From positions 62,001 to 126,000 of the forward strand of contig JAKSXM010000103.1 of assembly GCA_022575985.1 (NCBI GenBank): a DNA stretch of 64,000 nt. The letters are read 5' to 3'. The translations under genes were made by a program, and so were the position numbers. The DNA is from Anagrus nilaparvatae. Taxonomy: Eukaryota; Arthropoda; Insecta; Hymenoptera; Mymaridae. Position 1 is the first letter of the stretch. Each line of letters opens with the position of its first letter. Shown in pieces: positions 24,008 through 36,196 of this stretch. The notes beneath the pieces were generated by a model that worked only from the letters and a program-made list of their open reading frames with translations, ran no database searches and had not been told where the DNA came from.

Positions 24008-26216
24008 AAGAGAATATTCTACGTAGAGGAAAACTAAAACAAATACGGCCCTTCAGGCCAGCGTAATTAAAAAACAAGATATAAATAAATTAAAAAAGTA
24101 TTAAAATTATTGTATATTTAGAAAAGGTGTATCCACTTTCATGAAACCATTTGAATATGTTAAAATTTTTATAAAACAAGTTTACTTATAATGAAAAAAT
24201 ATGTAAAATAGAGAAAAACCTTAACAAATACAGTCCAAAAGTCCTGAGAAATAAAAAAACAAGATATAAAAATATAAATAGGTATCAAAAATATTGTATT
24301 TTTAGAATCTTTGGATATACTTGCTTGAAACCATTTGAATTGGTTAAAATTTTTATAAACCAAGTTTACTAATAATAAGAGAATATTCTATGTAGAGGAA
24401 AACTAAAACAAATACGTCCCACCAGGCCAGCGTAATTAAAAAACAAGATATAAATAAATTAAATAAGTATTAAAATTATTGTATATTTAGAAAAGGTGGA
24501 TCCACTTTCATGAAACCATTTTCATAGGTTAAAATTTTTATAAAACAAGTTTACTTATAATGAAAAAATATGTAAAATAGAGAAAAACCTTAACAAATAC
24601 AGTCCAAAAGGCCTGAGAAATAAAAAAACAAGATATAAAAATTTAAATAGGTATCAAAAATATTGTATTTTTAGATTCTTTGGATCTACTTGCATGAAAC
24701 CATTTGAATTGGTTAAAATTTTTATAAACCAAATTTACTAATAATAAGAGAATATTCTACGTAGAGGAAAACTAAAACAAATACGGTCAGGCCAGCGTAA
24801 TTAAAAAACAAGATATAAATAAATTAAAAAAGTATTAAAATTATTGTATATTTAGAAAAGGTGTATCCACTTTCATGAAACCATTTGAATAGGTTAAAAT
24901 TTTTATAAAACAAGTTTACTTATAATGAAAAAATATGTTAAATAGAGAAAAACCTTAACAAATACAGTCCAAAAAGCCTGAGAAATAAAAAAACAAGATA
25001 TAAAAATTTAAATAGGTATCAAAAATATTGTATTTTTAGAATCTTTGGATCTACTTGCATGAAACCATTTGAATTGGTTAAAATTTTTATAAACCAAATT
25101 TACTAATAATAAGAGAATATTCTACGTAGAGGAAAACTAAAACAAATACGGCCCTTCAGGCCAGCGTAATTAAAAAACAAGATATAAATAAATTAAAAAA
25201 GTATTAAAATTATTGTATATTTAGAAAAGGTGTATCCACTTTCATGAAACCATTTGAATAGGTTAAAATTTTTATAAAACAAGTTTACTTATAATGAAAA
25301 AATATGTAAAATAGAGAATAACCTTAACAAATACAGTCCAAAAGGCCTGAGAAATAAAAAAACAAGATATAAAAATATAAATAGGTATCAAAAATATTGT
25401 ATTATTAGAATCTTTAAATCTACTTGCTTGAAACCATTTAAATTGGTTAAAATTTTTATAAACCAAGTTTACGAATAATAAAAGAATATTCTATGTAGAG
25501 GAAAACTAAAACAAATACGGCCCTTCAGGCCAGCGTAATTAAAAAACAAGATATAAATAAATTAAATAAGTATTAAAATTATTTTATATTTAGAAAAGGT
25601 GGATACAATTTCATGAAACCATTTGAATAGGTTAAAATTTTTATAAAACAAGTTTACTTATAATGAAAAAATATGTTAAATAGAGAAAAACCTTAACAAA
25701 TACAGTCCAAAAAGCCTGAGAAATAAAAAAACAAGATATAAAAATTTAAATAGGTATCAAAATATTGTATTTTTAGAATCTTTGGATCTACTTGCATGAA
25801 ACCATTTGAATTGGTTAAAATTTTTATAAACCAAGTTTACTAATAATAAGAAAATATTCTACGTAGAGGAAAACTAAAACAAATACGGCCCTTTAGGCCA
25901 GCGTAATTAAAAAACAAGATATAAATAAATTAAAAAAGTATTAAAATTATTGTATATTTAGAAAAGGTGGATCCACTTTCATGAAACCATTTTCATAGGT
26001 TAAATATTTTATATAACAAGTTTACTTATAATGAAAAAATATGTAAAATAGAGAAAAACCTTAACAAATACAGTCCAAAAGGCCTGAGAAATAAAAAAAC
26101 AAGATATAATAATTTAAATAGGTGTCAAAAATATTGTATTTTTAGAATCTTTGGATCCACTTTTATGAATTCATTTGAGTTGGTTAAAATTTTTATAAAC
26201 CAATTTTACTAATAAT
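24008..26216 (+). repeat. Six A'-B dimers (simple 2-mer zone)
   Basis: Starts alternate A' 24008, B* 24193, A' 24377, B 24562, A' 24746, B 24927, A' 25111, B* 25296, A' 25480, B 25665, A' 25848 and B 26033. No C or D is present, the longest such stretch in the window. The A' at 24746 is 181 bp because CGGCCCTTCAGG has become CGGTCAGG, which removes the first GGCC. The B at 25665 is 183 bp (CAAAATATTG). The A' at 25848 has TAAATATTTTATATAAC, a tag that returns at 44879, 45985 and 60021. Confidence 0.88.
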
Positions 26217-28250
26217 GAGAGAATATTCTACGCAGAGAAAAACTTAAACAAATACGGCCCTTCAGGCCAGCGTAATTAAAAAACAAGATATGAATAAATT
26301 AAATAAGTATTAAAATTATTGTATATTTAGAAAAGGTGGATCCTCTTTCATGAAACCATTTGAATAGGTTAAAATTTTTATAAAACACGTTTACTTATAA
26401 TGAAAAAATATGTAAAATAGAGAAAAACCTTAACAAATACAGTCCAAAAGTCCTGAGAAATAAAAAAACAAGATATAAAAATATAAATAGGTATCAAAAA
26501 TATTGTATTTTTATAAACGTTTGATCCACTTGCATGAAACCATTTGAATAGGTTAAAATTTTTATAAAACAAGTTTACTTATAATGAAAAAATATGTGAA
26601 ATAGAGAAAAACCTAAACAAATACAGTCCAAAAGGCCTGAGAAATAAAAAAACAAGATATAAAAAATTTAATTAGGTATCAAAACTATTGTATTTTTATA
26701 AAAGTTGGATCTACTTGCATAAAACCATTTGAATTGGTTAAAATTTTTATAAACCCAGTTTACAAATAATGAGAGAATATTCTACGTAGAGAAAAACTTA
26801 AACAAATATGGCCCTTGAGGCCAGCGTAATTAAAAAACAAGATATAAATAAATTAAATAAGTATTAAAATTAATGTATATTTAGATAAGGTGGATTCACT
26901 TTCATGAAACCATTTGAATAGGTTAAAATTTTTATAAAACAAGTTTACTTATAACGAAAAAATATGTAAAATAGAGAAAAACCTAAACCAATACTGTCCA
27001 AAAGGCCTGAGAAATAAAAAAACAAGATATAAAATATTTAATTAGGTATCAAAATTAGTGTATTTTTATAATCGTTGGATCCACTTGCATTAAACCATTT
27101 GAATAGGTTAAAATTTTTATAAAACAAGTTTACTAATAATAAGAGAATATTCTATGTAGAGGAAAACTAAAACAAATACGGCCCACCAGGCCAGCGTAAT
27201 TAAAAAACAAGATATAAATAAATTAAATAAGTATTAAAATTATTGTACATTTAAAAAAGGTGGATCCACTTTCATGAAACCATTTGAATTGGATAAAATT
27301 CTTATAAACCAAGTTTACTTATAATAGAAAAATATATAAAATAGAGAAAAACTTAAACAAATACAGTCCAAAAGCCCTGAGAAATAAAAAAACATAATAT
27401 AAAAAATTTAAATAGGTATCAAAATTATTGTATTTTTATAAACGTTTGATCCACTTGCATGAAACCATTTGAATAGGTTAAAATTTTTATAAAACAAGTT
27501 TACTTATAATGAAAAAATATGTGAAATAGAGAAAAACCTAAACAAATACAGTCCAAAAGGCCTGAGAAATAAAAAAACAAGATATAAAAAATTTAATTAG
27601 GTATCAAAACTATTGTATTTTTATAAAAGTTGGATCTACTTGCATAAAACCATTTGAATTGGTTAAAATTTTTATAAACCCAGTTTACAAATAATGAGAG
27701 ATTATTCTACGTAGAGAAAAACTTAAACAAATATGGCCCTTGAGGCCAGCGTAATTAAAAAACAAGATATAAATAAATTAAATAAGTATTAAAATTAATG
27801 TATATTTAGATAAGGTGGATTCACTTTCATGAAACCATTTGAATAGGTTAAAATTTTTATAAAACAAGTTTACTTATAACGAAAAAATATGTAAAATAGA
27901 GAAAAACCTAAACCAATACTGTCCAAAAGGCCTGAGAAATAAAAAAACAAGATATAAAATATTTAATTAGGTATCAAAATTAGTGTATTTTTATAATCGT
28001 TGGATCCACTTGCATTAAACCATTTGAATAGGTTAAAATTTTTATAAAACAAGTTTACTAATAATAAGAGAATATTCTATGTAGAGGAAAACTAAAACAA
28101 ATACGGTCCACCAGGCCAGCGTAATTAAAAAACAAGATATAAATAAATTAAATAAGTATTAAAATTATTGTACATTTAGAAAAGGTGGATCCACTTTCAT
28201 GAAACCATTTGAATTGGATAAAATTCTTATAAACCAAGTTTACTTATAAT
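26217..28250 (+). repeat. A B*/C, then D-A-D-A'-C pentamers
   Basis: Starts are 26217, 26402, 26586, 26771, 26956, 27141, 27326, 27511, 27696, 27881 and 28066. The units starting 26586 and 27511 are two 925-bp pentamers D A D A' C. Tags are AACTATTG and AAAAGTTGG in the first D, ATATGGCCCTTGAGG in A, TTAGTGTATTTTTATAATCG in the second D, ATTGTACATTTA in A' and GCCCTGAG in C. The monomer at 26402 is a B* front with a C back (AAACGTTTGATCC). Confidence 0.9.
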
Positions 28251-30099
28251 AGAAAAATATATAAAATAGAGAAAAACTTAAACAAATACAGTCCAAAAGC
28301 CCTGAGAAATAAAAAAACATAATATAAAAAATTTAAATAGGTATCAAAATTATTGTATTTTTATAAACGTTGGATCCATTTGCATGAAACCATTTGAATA
28401 GGTTAAAATTTTTATAAAACTAGTTTACTTATAATGAAAAAATATGTAAAATAGAGAAAAACCTTAACAAATACAGTCCAAAAGGCCTGAGAAATAAAAA
28501 AACAAGATATAAAAATATAAATTGGTATCAAAAATATTGTATTTTTAGAATCTTTGGATCTACTTCCTTGAAACCATTTGAAATGGTTAAAATTTTTATA
28601 AACCAAGTTTACTAATAATAAGAGAATATTCTATGTAGAGGAAAACTAAAACAAATACGGCCCACCAGGCCAGCGTAATTAAAAAACAAGATATAAATAA
28701 AATAAATAAGTATTAAATTTATTGTATATTTAGAAAAGGTGGATCCACTTTCATGAAACCATTTGAATAGGTTAAAATTTTTATAAAACAAGTTTACTTA
28801 TAATGAAAAAATATGTAAAATAGAGAAAAACCTTAACAAATACAGTCCAAAAGGCCTGAGAAATAAAAAAAAATAATATAAATAATTTAAATAGGTATCA
28901 AAATTATTGTATTTTTATAAACGGTGGATCCACTTGCATGAAACCATTTGAATAGGTTAAAATTTTTATAAAACAAGTTTACTAATAATAAGAGAATATT
29001 CTATGTAGAGGAAATTTAAAACAAATACGGCCCACCAGGCCAGCGTAATTAAAAAACAAGATATAAATAAATTAAATAAGTATTAAAATTATTGTATATT
29101 TAGAAAAGGTGGATCCACTTTCATGAAACCATTTGAATTGGATAAAATTCTTATAAACCAAGTTTACTTATAATAGAAAAATATATAAAATAGAGAAAAA
29201 CTTAAACAAATACAGTCCAAAAGCCCTGAGAAATAAAAAAACATAATATAAAAAATTTAAATAGGTATCAAAATTATTGTATTTTTATAAACGTTTGATC
29301 CACTTGCATGAAACCATTTGAATAGGTTAAAATTTTTATAAAACAAGTTTACTTATAATGAAAAAATATGTAAAATAGAGAAAAACCTAAACCAATACTG
29401 TCCAAAAGGCCTGAGAAATAAAAAAACAAGATATAAAATATTTAATTAGGTATCAAAATTAGTGTATTTTTATAAAAGTTGGATCTACTTGCATAAAACC
29501 ATTTGAATTGGTTAAAATTTTTATAAACCCAGTTTACAAATAATGAGAGAATATTCTACGTAGAGAAAAACTTAAACAAATATGGCCCTTGAGGCCAGCG
29601 TAATTAAAAAACAAGATATAAATAAATTAAATAAGTATTAAAATTAATGTATATTTAGATAAGGTGGATTCACTTTCATGAAACCATTTGAATAGGTTAA
29701 AATTTTTATAAAACAAGTTTACTTATAACGAAAAAATATGTAAAATAGAGAAAAACCTAAACCAATACTGTCCAAAAGGCCTGAGAAATAAAAAAACAAG
29801 ATATAAAATATTTAATTAGGTATCAAAATTAGTGTATTTTTATAATCGTTGGATCCACTTGCATTAAACCATTTGAATAGGTTAAAATTTTTATAAAACA
29901 AGTTTACTAATAATAAGAGAATATTCTATGTAGAGGAAAACTAAAACAAATACGGCCCACCAGGCCAGCGTAATTAAAAAACAAGATATAAATAAATTAA
30001 ATAAGTATTAAAATTATTGTACATTTAGAAAAGGTGGATCCACTTTCATGAAACCATTTGAATTGGATAAAATTCTTATAAACCAAGTTTACTTATAAT
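28251..30099 (+). repeat. 10-mer C B* A' B/C A' C D A D A' (1,849 bp)
   Basis: Starts are 28251, 28436, 28620, 28805, 28990, 29175, 29360, 29545, 29730 and 29915. It returns to phase at 30100, where an identical-looking C (GCCCTGAG, GGATCCATTTGC, AAACTAG) and B* (AATTGG, CTTCCTTG, GAAATGG) follow. The B/C at 28805 has AAATAATATAAATAATTT and AAACGGTGGATCC, and the A' at 28990 has GGAAATTTAAAAC. Both marks return only at 63530 and 63715. The D at 29360 looks like a join of the two D types of the neighbouring pentamers. Confidence 0.88.
28572..28588. other. Perfect 17-bp odd palindrome in a B* monomer
   Basis: The conserved box near the 3' end of every monomer is an imperfect dyad (ACCATTTGAATTGGT). 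In this B* copy it reads AACCATTTGAAATGGTT, which is perfectly symmetric around the central G. The same form occurs in the B* monomers starting at 30285, 30838, 33241 and 37860. One T-to-A change restores the pairing that the common form lacks. Confidence 0.85.
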
Positions 30100-31390
30100 A
30101 GAAAAATATATAAAATAGAGAAAAACTTAAACAAATACAGTCCAAAAGCCCTGAGAAATAAAAAAACATAATATAAAAAATTTAAATAGGTATCAAAATT
30201 ATTGTATTTTTATAAACGTTGGATCCATTTGCATGAAACCATTTGAATAGGTTAAAATTTTTATAAAACTAGTTTACTTATAATGAAAAAATATGTAAAA
30301 TAGAGAAAAACCTTAACAAATACAGTCCAAAAGGCCTGAGAAATAAAAAAACAAGATATAAAAATATAAATTGGTATCAAAAATATTGTATTTTTAGAAT
30401 CTTTGGATCTACTTCCTTGAAACCATTTGAAATGGTTAAAATTTTTATAAACCAAGTTTACTAATAATAAGAGAATATTCTATGTAGAGGAAAACTAAAA
30501 CAAATACGGCCCACCAGGCCAGCGTAATTAAAAAACAAGATATAAATAAAATAAATAAGTATTAAAATTATTGTATATTTAGAAAAGGTGGATCCTCTTT
30601 CATGAAACTATTTGAATAGGTTAAAATTTTTATAAAACAAGTTTACTTATAATGAAAAAATATGTAAAATAGAGAAAAACCTTAACAAATACAGTCCAAA
30701 AGGCCTGAGAAATAAAAAAACAAGATATAATAATATAAATAGGTATCAAAATTATTGTATTTTTATAAACGTTGGATCCATTTGCATGAAACCATTTGAA
30801 TAGGTTAAAATTTTTATAAAACTAGTTTACTTATAATGAAAAAATATGTAAAATAGAGAAAAACCTTAACAAATACAGTCCAAAAGGCCTGAGAAATAAA
30901 AAAACAAGATATAAAAATATAAATTGGTATCAAAAATATTGTATTTTTAGAATCTTTGGATCTACTTCCTTGAAACCATTTGAAATGGTTAAAATTTTTA
31001 TAAACCAAGTTTACTAATAATAAGAGAATATTCTATGTAGAGGAAAACTAAAACAAATACGGCCCACCAGGCCAGCGTAATTAAAAAACAAGATATAAAT
31101 AAAATAAATAAGTATTAAAATTATTGTATATTTAGAAAAGGTGGATCCTCTTTCATGAAACCATTTGAATAGGTTAAAACTTTTATAAAACAAGTTTATT
31201 TATAATGAAAAAATATGTAAAATAGAGAAAAACCTTAACAAATACAGTCCAAAAGGCCTGAGAAATAAAAAAACAAGATATAATAATATAAATAGGTATC
31301 AAAAATATTGTATTTTTAGAATCTTTGGATCTACTTGCTTGAAACCATTTGAATTGGTTAAAATTTTTATAAACCAAGTTTACTAATAAT
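30100..31390 (+). repeat. 7 monomers C B* A' B*/C B* A' B*
   Basis: Starts are 30100, 30285, 30469, 30654, 30838, 31022 and 31207. The B* at 30838 looks the same as those at 28436 and 30285, and the chimera at 30654 has the same C-type end (GGATCCATTTGC, AAACTAG) that precedes them. A' units read AAATAAAATAAATAAG. The B* at 31207 has TATAATAATATAAATAGG. Confidence 0.88.
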
Positions 31391-33424
31391 AAGAGAATAT
31401 TCTATGTAGAGGAAAACTAAAACAAATACGGCCCACCAGGCCAGCGTAATTAAAAAACAAGATATAAATAAATTAAATAAGTATTAAAATTATTGTATAT
31501 TTAGAAAAGGTGGATCCACTTTCATGAAACCATTTAAATTGGTTAAAATTCTTATAAACCAAGTTTACTTATAATAGAAAAATATATAAAATAGAGAAAA
31601 ACTTAAACAAATACAGTCCAAATGGCCTGAGAAATAAATAAACATAATATAAAAAATTTAAATAGGTATCAAAATTATTGTATTTTTTTAAACGTTGGAT
31701 CCACTTGCATGAAACCATTTGAATAGGTTAAAATTCTTATAAACCAAGTTTACTTATAATAGAAAAATATATAAAATAGAGAAAAACTTAAACAAATACA
31801 GTCCAAAAGGCCTGAGAAATAAAAAAAGATAATATAAAAAATTTAAATAGGTATCAAAATTATTGTATTTTTATAAACGTTGGATCCACTTGCATGAAAC
31901 CATTTGAATAGGTTAAAATTTTTATAAAACAAGTTTACTTATAATGAAAAAATATGTAAAATAGAGAAAAACCTAAACAAATACAGTCCAAAAGGCCTGA
32001 GAAATAAAAAAACATAATATAAAAAATTTAAATAGGTATCAAAATTATTGTATTTTTATAAACGTTTGATCCACTTGCATGAAACCATTTGAATAGGTTA
32101 AAATTTTTATATAACAAGTTTACTTATAATGAAAAAATATGTGAAATAGAGAAAAACCTAAACCAATACTGTCCAAAAGGCCTGAGAAATAAAAAAACAA
32201 GATATAAAATATTTAATTAGGTATCAAAATTAGTGTATTTTTATAATCGTTGGATCCACTTGCATTAAACCATTTGAATAGGTTAAAATTTTTATAAAAC
32301 AAGTTTACTAATAATAAGAGAATATTCTATGTAGAGGAAAACTAAAACAAATACGGCCCACCAGGCCAGCGTAATTAAAAAACAAGATATAAATAAATTA
32401 AATAAGTATTAAAATTATTGTACATTTAAAAAAGGTGGATCCACTTTCATGAAACCATTTGAATTGGATAAAATTCTTATAAACCAAGTTTACTTATAAT
32501 AGAAAAATATATAAAATAGAGAAAAACTTAAACAAATACAGTCCAAAAGCCCTGAGAAATAAAAAAACATAATATAAAAAATTTAAATAGGTATCAAAAT
32601 TATTGTATTTTTATAAACGTTTGATCCACTTGCATGAAACCATTTGAATAGGTTAAAATTTTTATAAAACAAGTTTACTTATAATGAAAAAATATGTGAA
32701 ATAGAGAAAAACCTAAACAAATACAGTCCAAAAGGCCTGAGAAATAAAAAAACAAGATATAAAAAATTTAATTAGGTATCAAAACTATTGTATTTTTATA
32801 AAAGTTGGATCTACTTGCATAAAACCATTTGAATTGGTTAAAATTTTTATAAACCCAGTTTACAAATAATGAGAGAATATTCTACGTAGAGAAAAACTTA
32901 AACAAATATGGCCCTTGAGGCCAGCGTAATTAAAAAACAAGATATAAATAAATTAAATAAGTATTAAAATTAATGTATATTTAGATAAGGTGGATTCACT
33001 TTCATGAAACAATTTGAATAGGTTAAAATTTTTATAAAACAAGTTTACTTATAACGAAAAAATATGTAAAATAGAGAAAAACCTAAACCAATACTGTCCA
33101 AAAGGCCTGAGAAATAAAAAAACATAATATAAAAAATTTAAATAGGTATCAAAATTATTGTATTTTTATAAACGTTGGATCCATTTGCATGAAACCATTT
33201 GAATAGGTTAAAATTTTTATAAAACTAGTTTACTTATAATGAAAAAATATGTAAAATAGAGAAAAACCTTAACAAATACAGTCCAAAAGGCCTGAGAAAT
33301 AAAAAAACAAGATATAAAAATATAAATTGGTATCAAAAATATTGTATTTTTAGAATCTTTGGATCTACTTCCTTGAAACCATTTGAAATGGTTAAAATTT
33401 TTATAAACCAAGTTTACTAATAAT
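31391..33424 (+). repeat. 11 monomers A' C C D/C D A' C D A D/C B*
   Basis: Starts are 31391, 31576, 31761, 31946, 32131, 32316, 32501, 32686, 32871, 33056 and 33241. It contains a C-C pair (first C with AAATGGCC, second with AAAAGATAAT) repeated at 33610-33979, 2,034 bp later. Two D/C chimeras (31946, 33056) have a D front (ACCTAAAC) and a C middle (AACATAATAT). The B* at 33241 is the CTTCCTTG/GAAATGG form. Confidence 0.87.
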
Positions 33425-34164
33425 AAGAGAATATTCTATGTAGAGGAAAACTAAAACAAATACGGCCCACCAGGCCAGCGTAATTAAAAAACAAGATATA
33501 AATAAATTAAATAAGTATTAAAATTATTGTATATTTAGAAAAGGTGGATCCACTTTCATGAAAACATTTAAATTGGTTAAAATTCTTATAAACCAAGTTT
33601 ACTTATAATAGAAAAATATATAAAATAGAGAAAAACTTAAACAAATACAGTCCAAATGGCCTGAGAAATAAATAAACATAATATAAAAAATTTAAATAGG
33701 TATCAAAATTATTGTATTTTTTTAAACGTTGGATCCACTTGCATGAAACCATTTGAATAGGTTAAAATTCTTATAAACCAAGTTTACTTATAATAGAAAA
33801 ATATATAAAATAGAGAAAAACTTAAACAAATACAGTCCAAAAGGCCTGAGAAATAAAAAAAGATAATATAAAAAATTTAAATAGGTATCAAAATTATTGT
33901 ATTTTTATAAACGTTGGATCCACTTGCATGAAACCATTTGAATAGGTTAAAATTTTTATAAAACAAGTTTACTTATAATGAAAAAATATGTAAAATAGAG
34001 AAAAACCTAAACAAATACAGTCAAAAAGGCCTGAGAAATAAAAAAACAAGATATAAAAAATTTAATTAGGTATCAAAATTATTGTATTTTTATAAACGTT
34101 GGATCTACTTGCATAAAACCATTTGAATTGGTTAAAATTTTTATAAACCAATTTTACTAATAAT
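33425..34164 (+). repeat. 4 monomers A' C C D
   Basis: Starts are 33425, 33610, 33795 and 33980. The first three copy 31391-31945. The D leads into the tetramer zone. Confidence 0.87.
33980..34164 (+). repeat. Class D monomer, exemplar (185 bp)
   Basis: D looks like a mosaic. Its first ~40 bp (GAAAAAATATGTAAAATAG) are B-like, and its second half (ATTATTGTATTTTTATAAACG) is C-like. Its own marks are ACCTAAACAAATACAGTCAAAAAGG, TTTAATTAGG and TTGCATAAAACC. In most of the window D is followed by A and ends in the ATTTTACTAATAAT or GTTTACAAATAAT tail. An origin by exchange between B and C is inferred from the shared halves. Confidence 0.88.
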
Positions 34165-36196
34165 GAGAGAATATTCTACGTAGATAAAAACTTAAACAAA
34201 TACGGCCCTTCAGGCCAGCGTACTTAAAAAACAAGATATAAATAAATTAAATAAGTATTAAAATTATTGTATATTTAGAAAAGGTGGATCCACTTTCATG
34301 AAACCATTTGAATAGGTTAAAATTTTTATAAAACAAGTTTACTTATAATGAAAAAATATGTAAAATAGAGAAAAACCTTAACAAATACAGTCCAAAAGGC
34401 CTGAGAAATAAAAAAACAAGATATAAAAATATAAATAGGTATCAAAAATATTGTATTTTTAGAATCTTTGGATCTACTTGCTTGAAACCATTTGAATTGG
34501 TTAAAATTCTTATAAACCAAGTTTACTTATAATAGAAAAATATATAAAATAGAGAAAAACTTAAACAAATACAGTCCAAAAGGCCTGAAAAATAAAAAAA
34601 GATAATATAAAAAATTTAAATAGGTATCAAAATTATTGTATTTTTATAAACGTTGAATCCACTTGCATGAAACCATTTGAATAGGTTAAAATTTTTATAA
34701 AACAAGTTTACTTATAATGAAAAAATATGTAAAATAGAGAAAAACCTAAACAAATACAGTCAAAAAGGCCTGAGAAATAAAAAAACAAGATATAAAAAAT
34801 TTAATTAGGTATCAAAATTATTGTATTTTTATAAACGTTGGATCTACTTGCATAAAACCATTTGAATTGGTTAAAATTTTTATAAACCAATTTTACTAAT
34901 AATGAGAGAATATTCTACGTAGAGAAAAACTTAAACAAATACGGCCCTTCAGGCCAGCGTAATTAAAAAACAAGATATAAATAAATTAAATAAGTATTAA
35001 AATTATTGTATATTTAGAAAAGGTGGATCCACTTTCATGAAACCATTTGAATAGGTTAAAATTTTTATAAAACAAGTTTACTTATAATGAAAAAATATGT
35101 AAAATAGAGAAAAACCTTAACAAATACAGTCCAAAAGGCCTGAGAAATAAAAAAACAAGATATAAAAATATAAATAGGTATCAAAAATATTGTATTTTTA
35201 GAATCTTTGGATCTACTTGCTTGAAACCATTTGAATTGGTTAAAATTCTTATAAACCAAGTTTACTTATAATAGAAAAATATATAAAATAGAGAAAAACT
35301 TAAACAAATACAGTCCAAAAGGCCTGAGAAATAAAAAAAGATAATATAAAAAATTTAAATAGGTATCAAAATTATTGTATTTTTATAAATGTTGGATCCA
35401 CTTGCATGAAACCATTTGAATAGGTTAAAATTTTTATAAAACAAGTTTACTTATAATGAAAAAATATGTAAAATAGAGAAAAACCTAAACAAATACAGTC
35501 AAAAAGGCCTGAGAAATAAAAAAACAAGATATAAAAATTTAATTAGGTATCAAAATTATTGTATTTTTATAAACGTTGGATCTACTTGCATAAAACCATT
35601 TGAATTGGTTAAAATTTTTATAAACCAATTTTACTAATAATGAGAGAATATTCTACGTAGAGAAAAACTTAAACAAATACGGCCCTTCAGGCCAGCGTAA
35701 TTAAAAAACAAGATATAAATAAATTAAATAAGTATTAAAATTATTGTATATTTAGAAAAGGTGGATCCACTTTCATGAAACCATTTGAATAGGTTAAAAT
35801 TTTTATAAACCAAGTTTACTTATAATAGAAAAATATATAAAATAGAGAAAAACTTAAACAAATACAGTCCAAAAGGCCTGAGAAATAAATAAACATAATA
35901 TAAAAAATTTAAATAGGTATCAAAATTATTGTATTTTTATAAACGTTGGATCCACTTGCATGAAACCATTTGAATAGGTTAAAATTTTTATAAAACTAGT
36001 TTACTTATAATGAAAAAATATGTAAAATAGAGAAAAACCTAAACAAATACAGTCAAAAAGGCCTGAGAAATAAAAAAACAAGATATAAAAAATTTAATTA
36101 GGTATCAAAATTATTGTATTTTTATAAACGTTGGATCTACTTGCATAAAACCATTTGAATTGGTTAAAATTTTTATAAACCAATTTTACTAATAAT
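34165..36196 (+). repeat. Tetramer HOR A B* C D (two copies) plus A C D
   Basis: Copies are 34165-34903 (739 bp) and 34904-35641 (738 bp), then a trimer at 35642-36196 without B*. Monomer starts are 34165, 34350, 34534, 34719, 34904, 35089, 35273, 35458, 35642, 35827 and 36012. C has AAAAGATAAT. Private marks are GTAGATAAAAAC and GCGTACTT at 34165, CCTGAAAAAT and CGTTGAATCC at 34534, and a D one base short (AAAAATTTAATTAGG) at 35458. The last two marks return together at 47092 and 47277. Confidence 0.9.

Noticed and set aside
33980..34164. CENP-B box in AAACGTTGGATCC of C and D monomers
   Set aside because: Only a CGTTGGA core resembles the box. The required TTCG is AACG, and the CGGG at the other end is absent.
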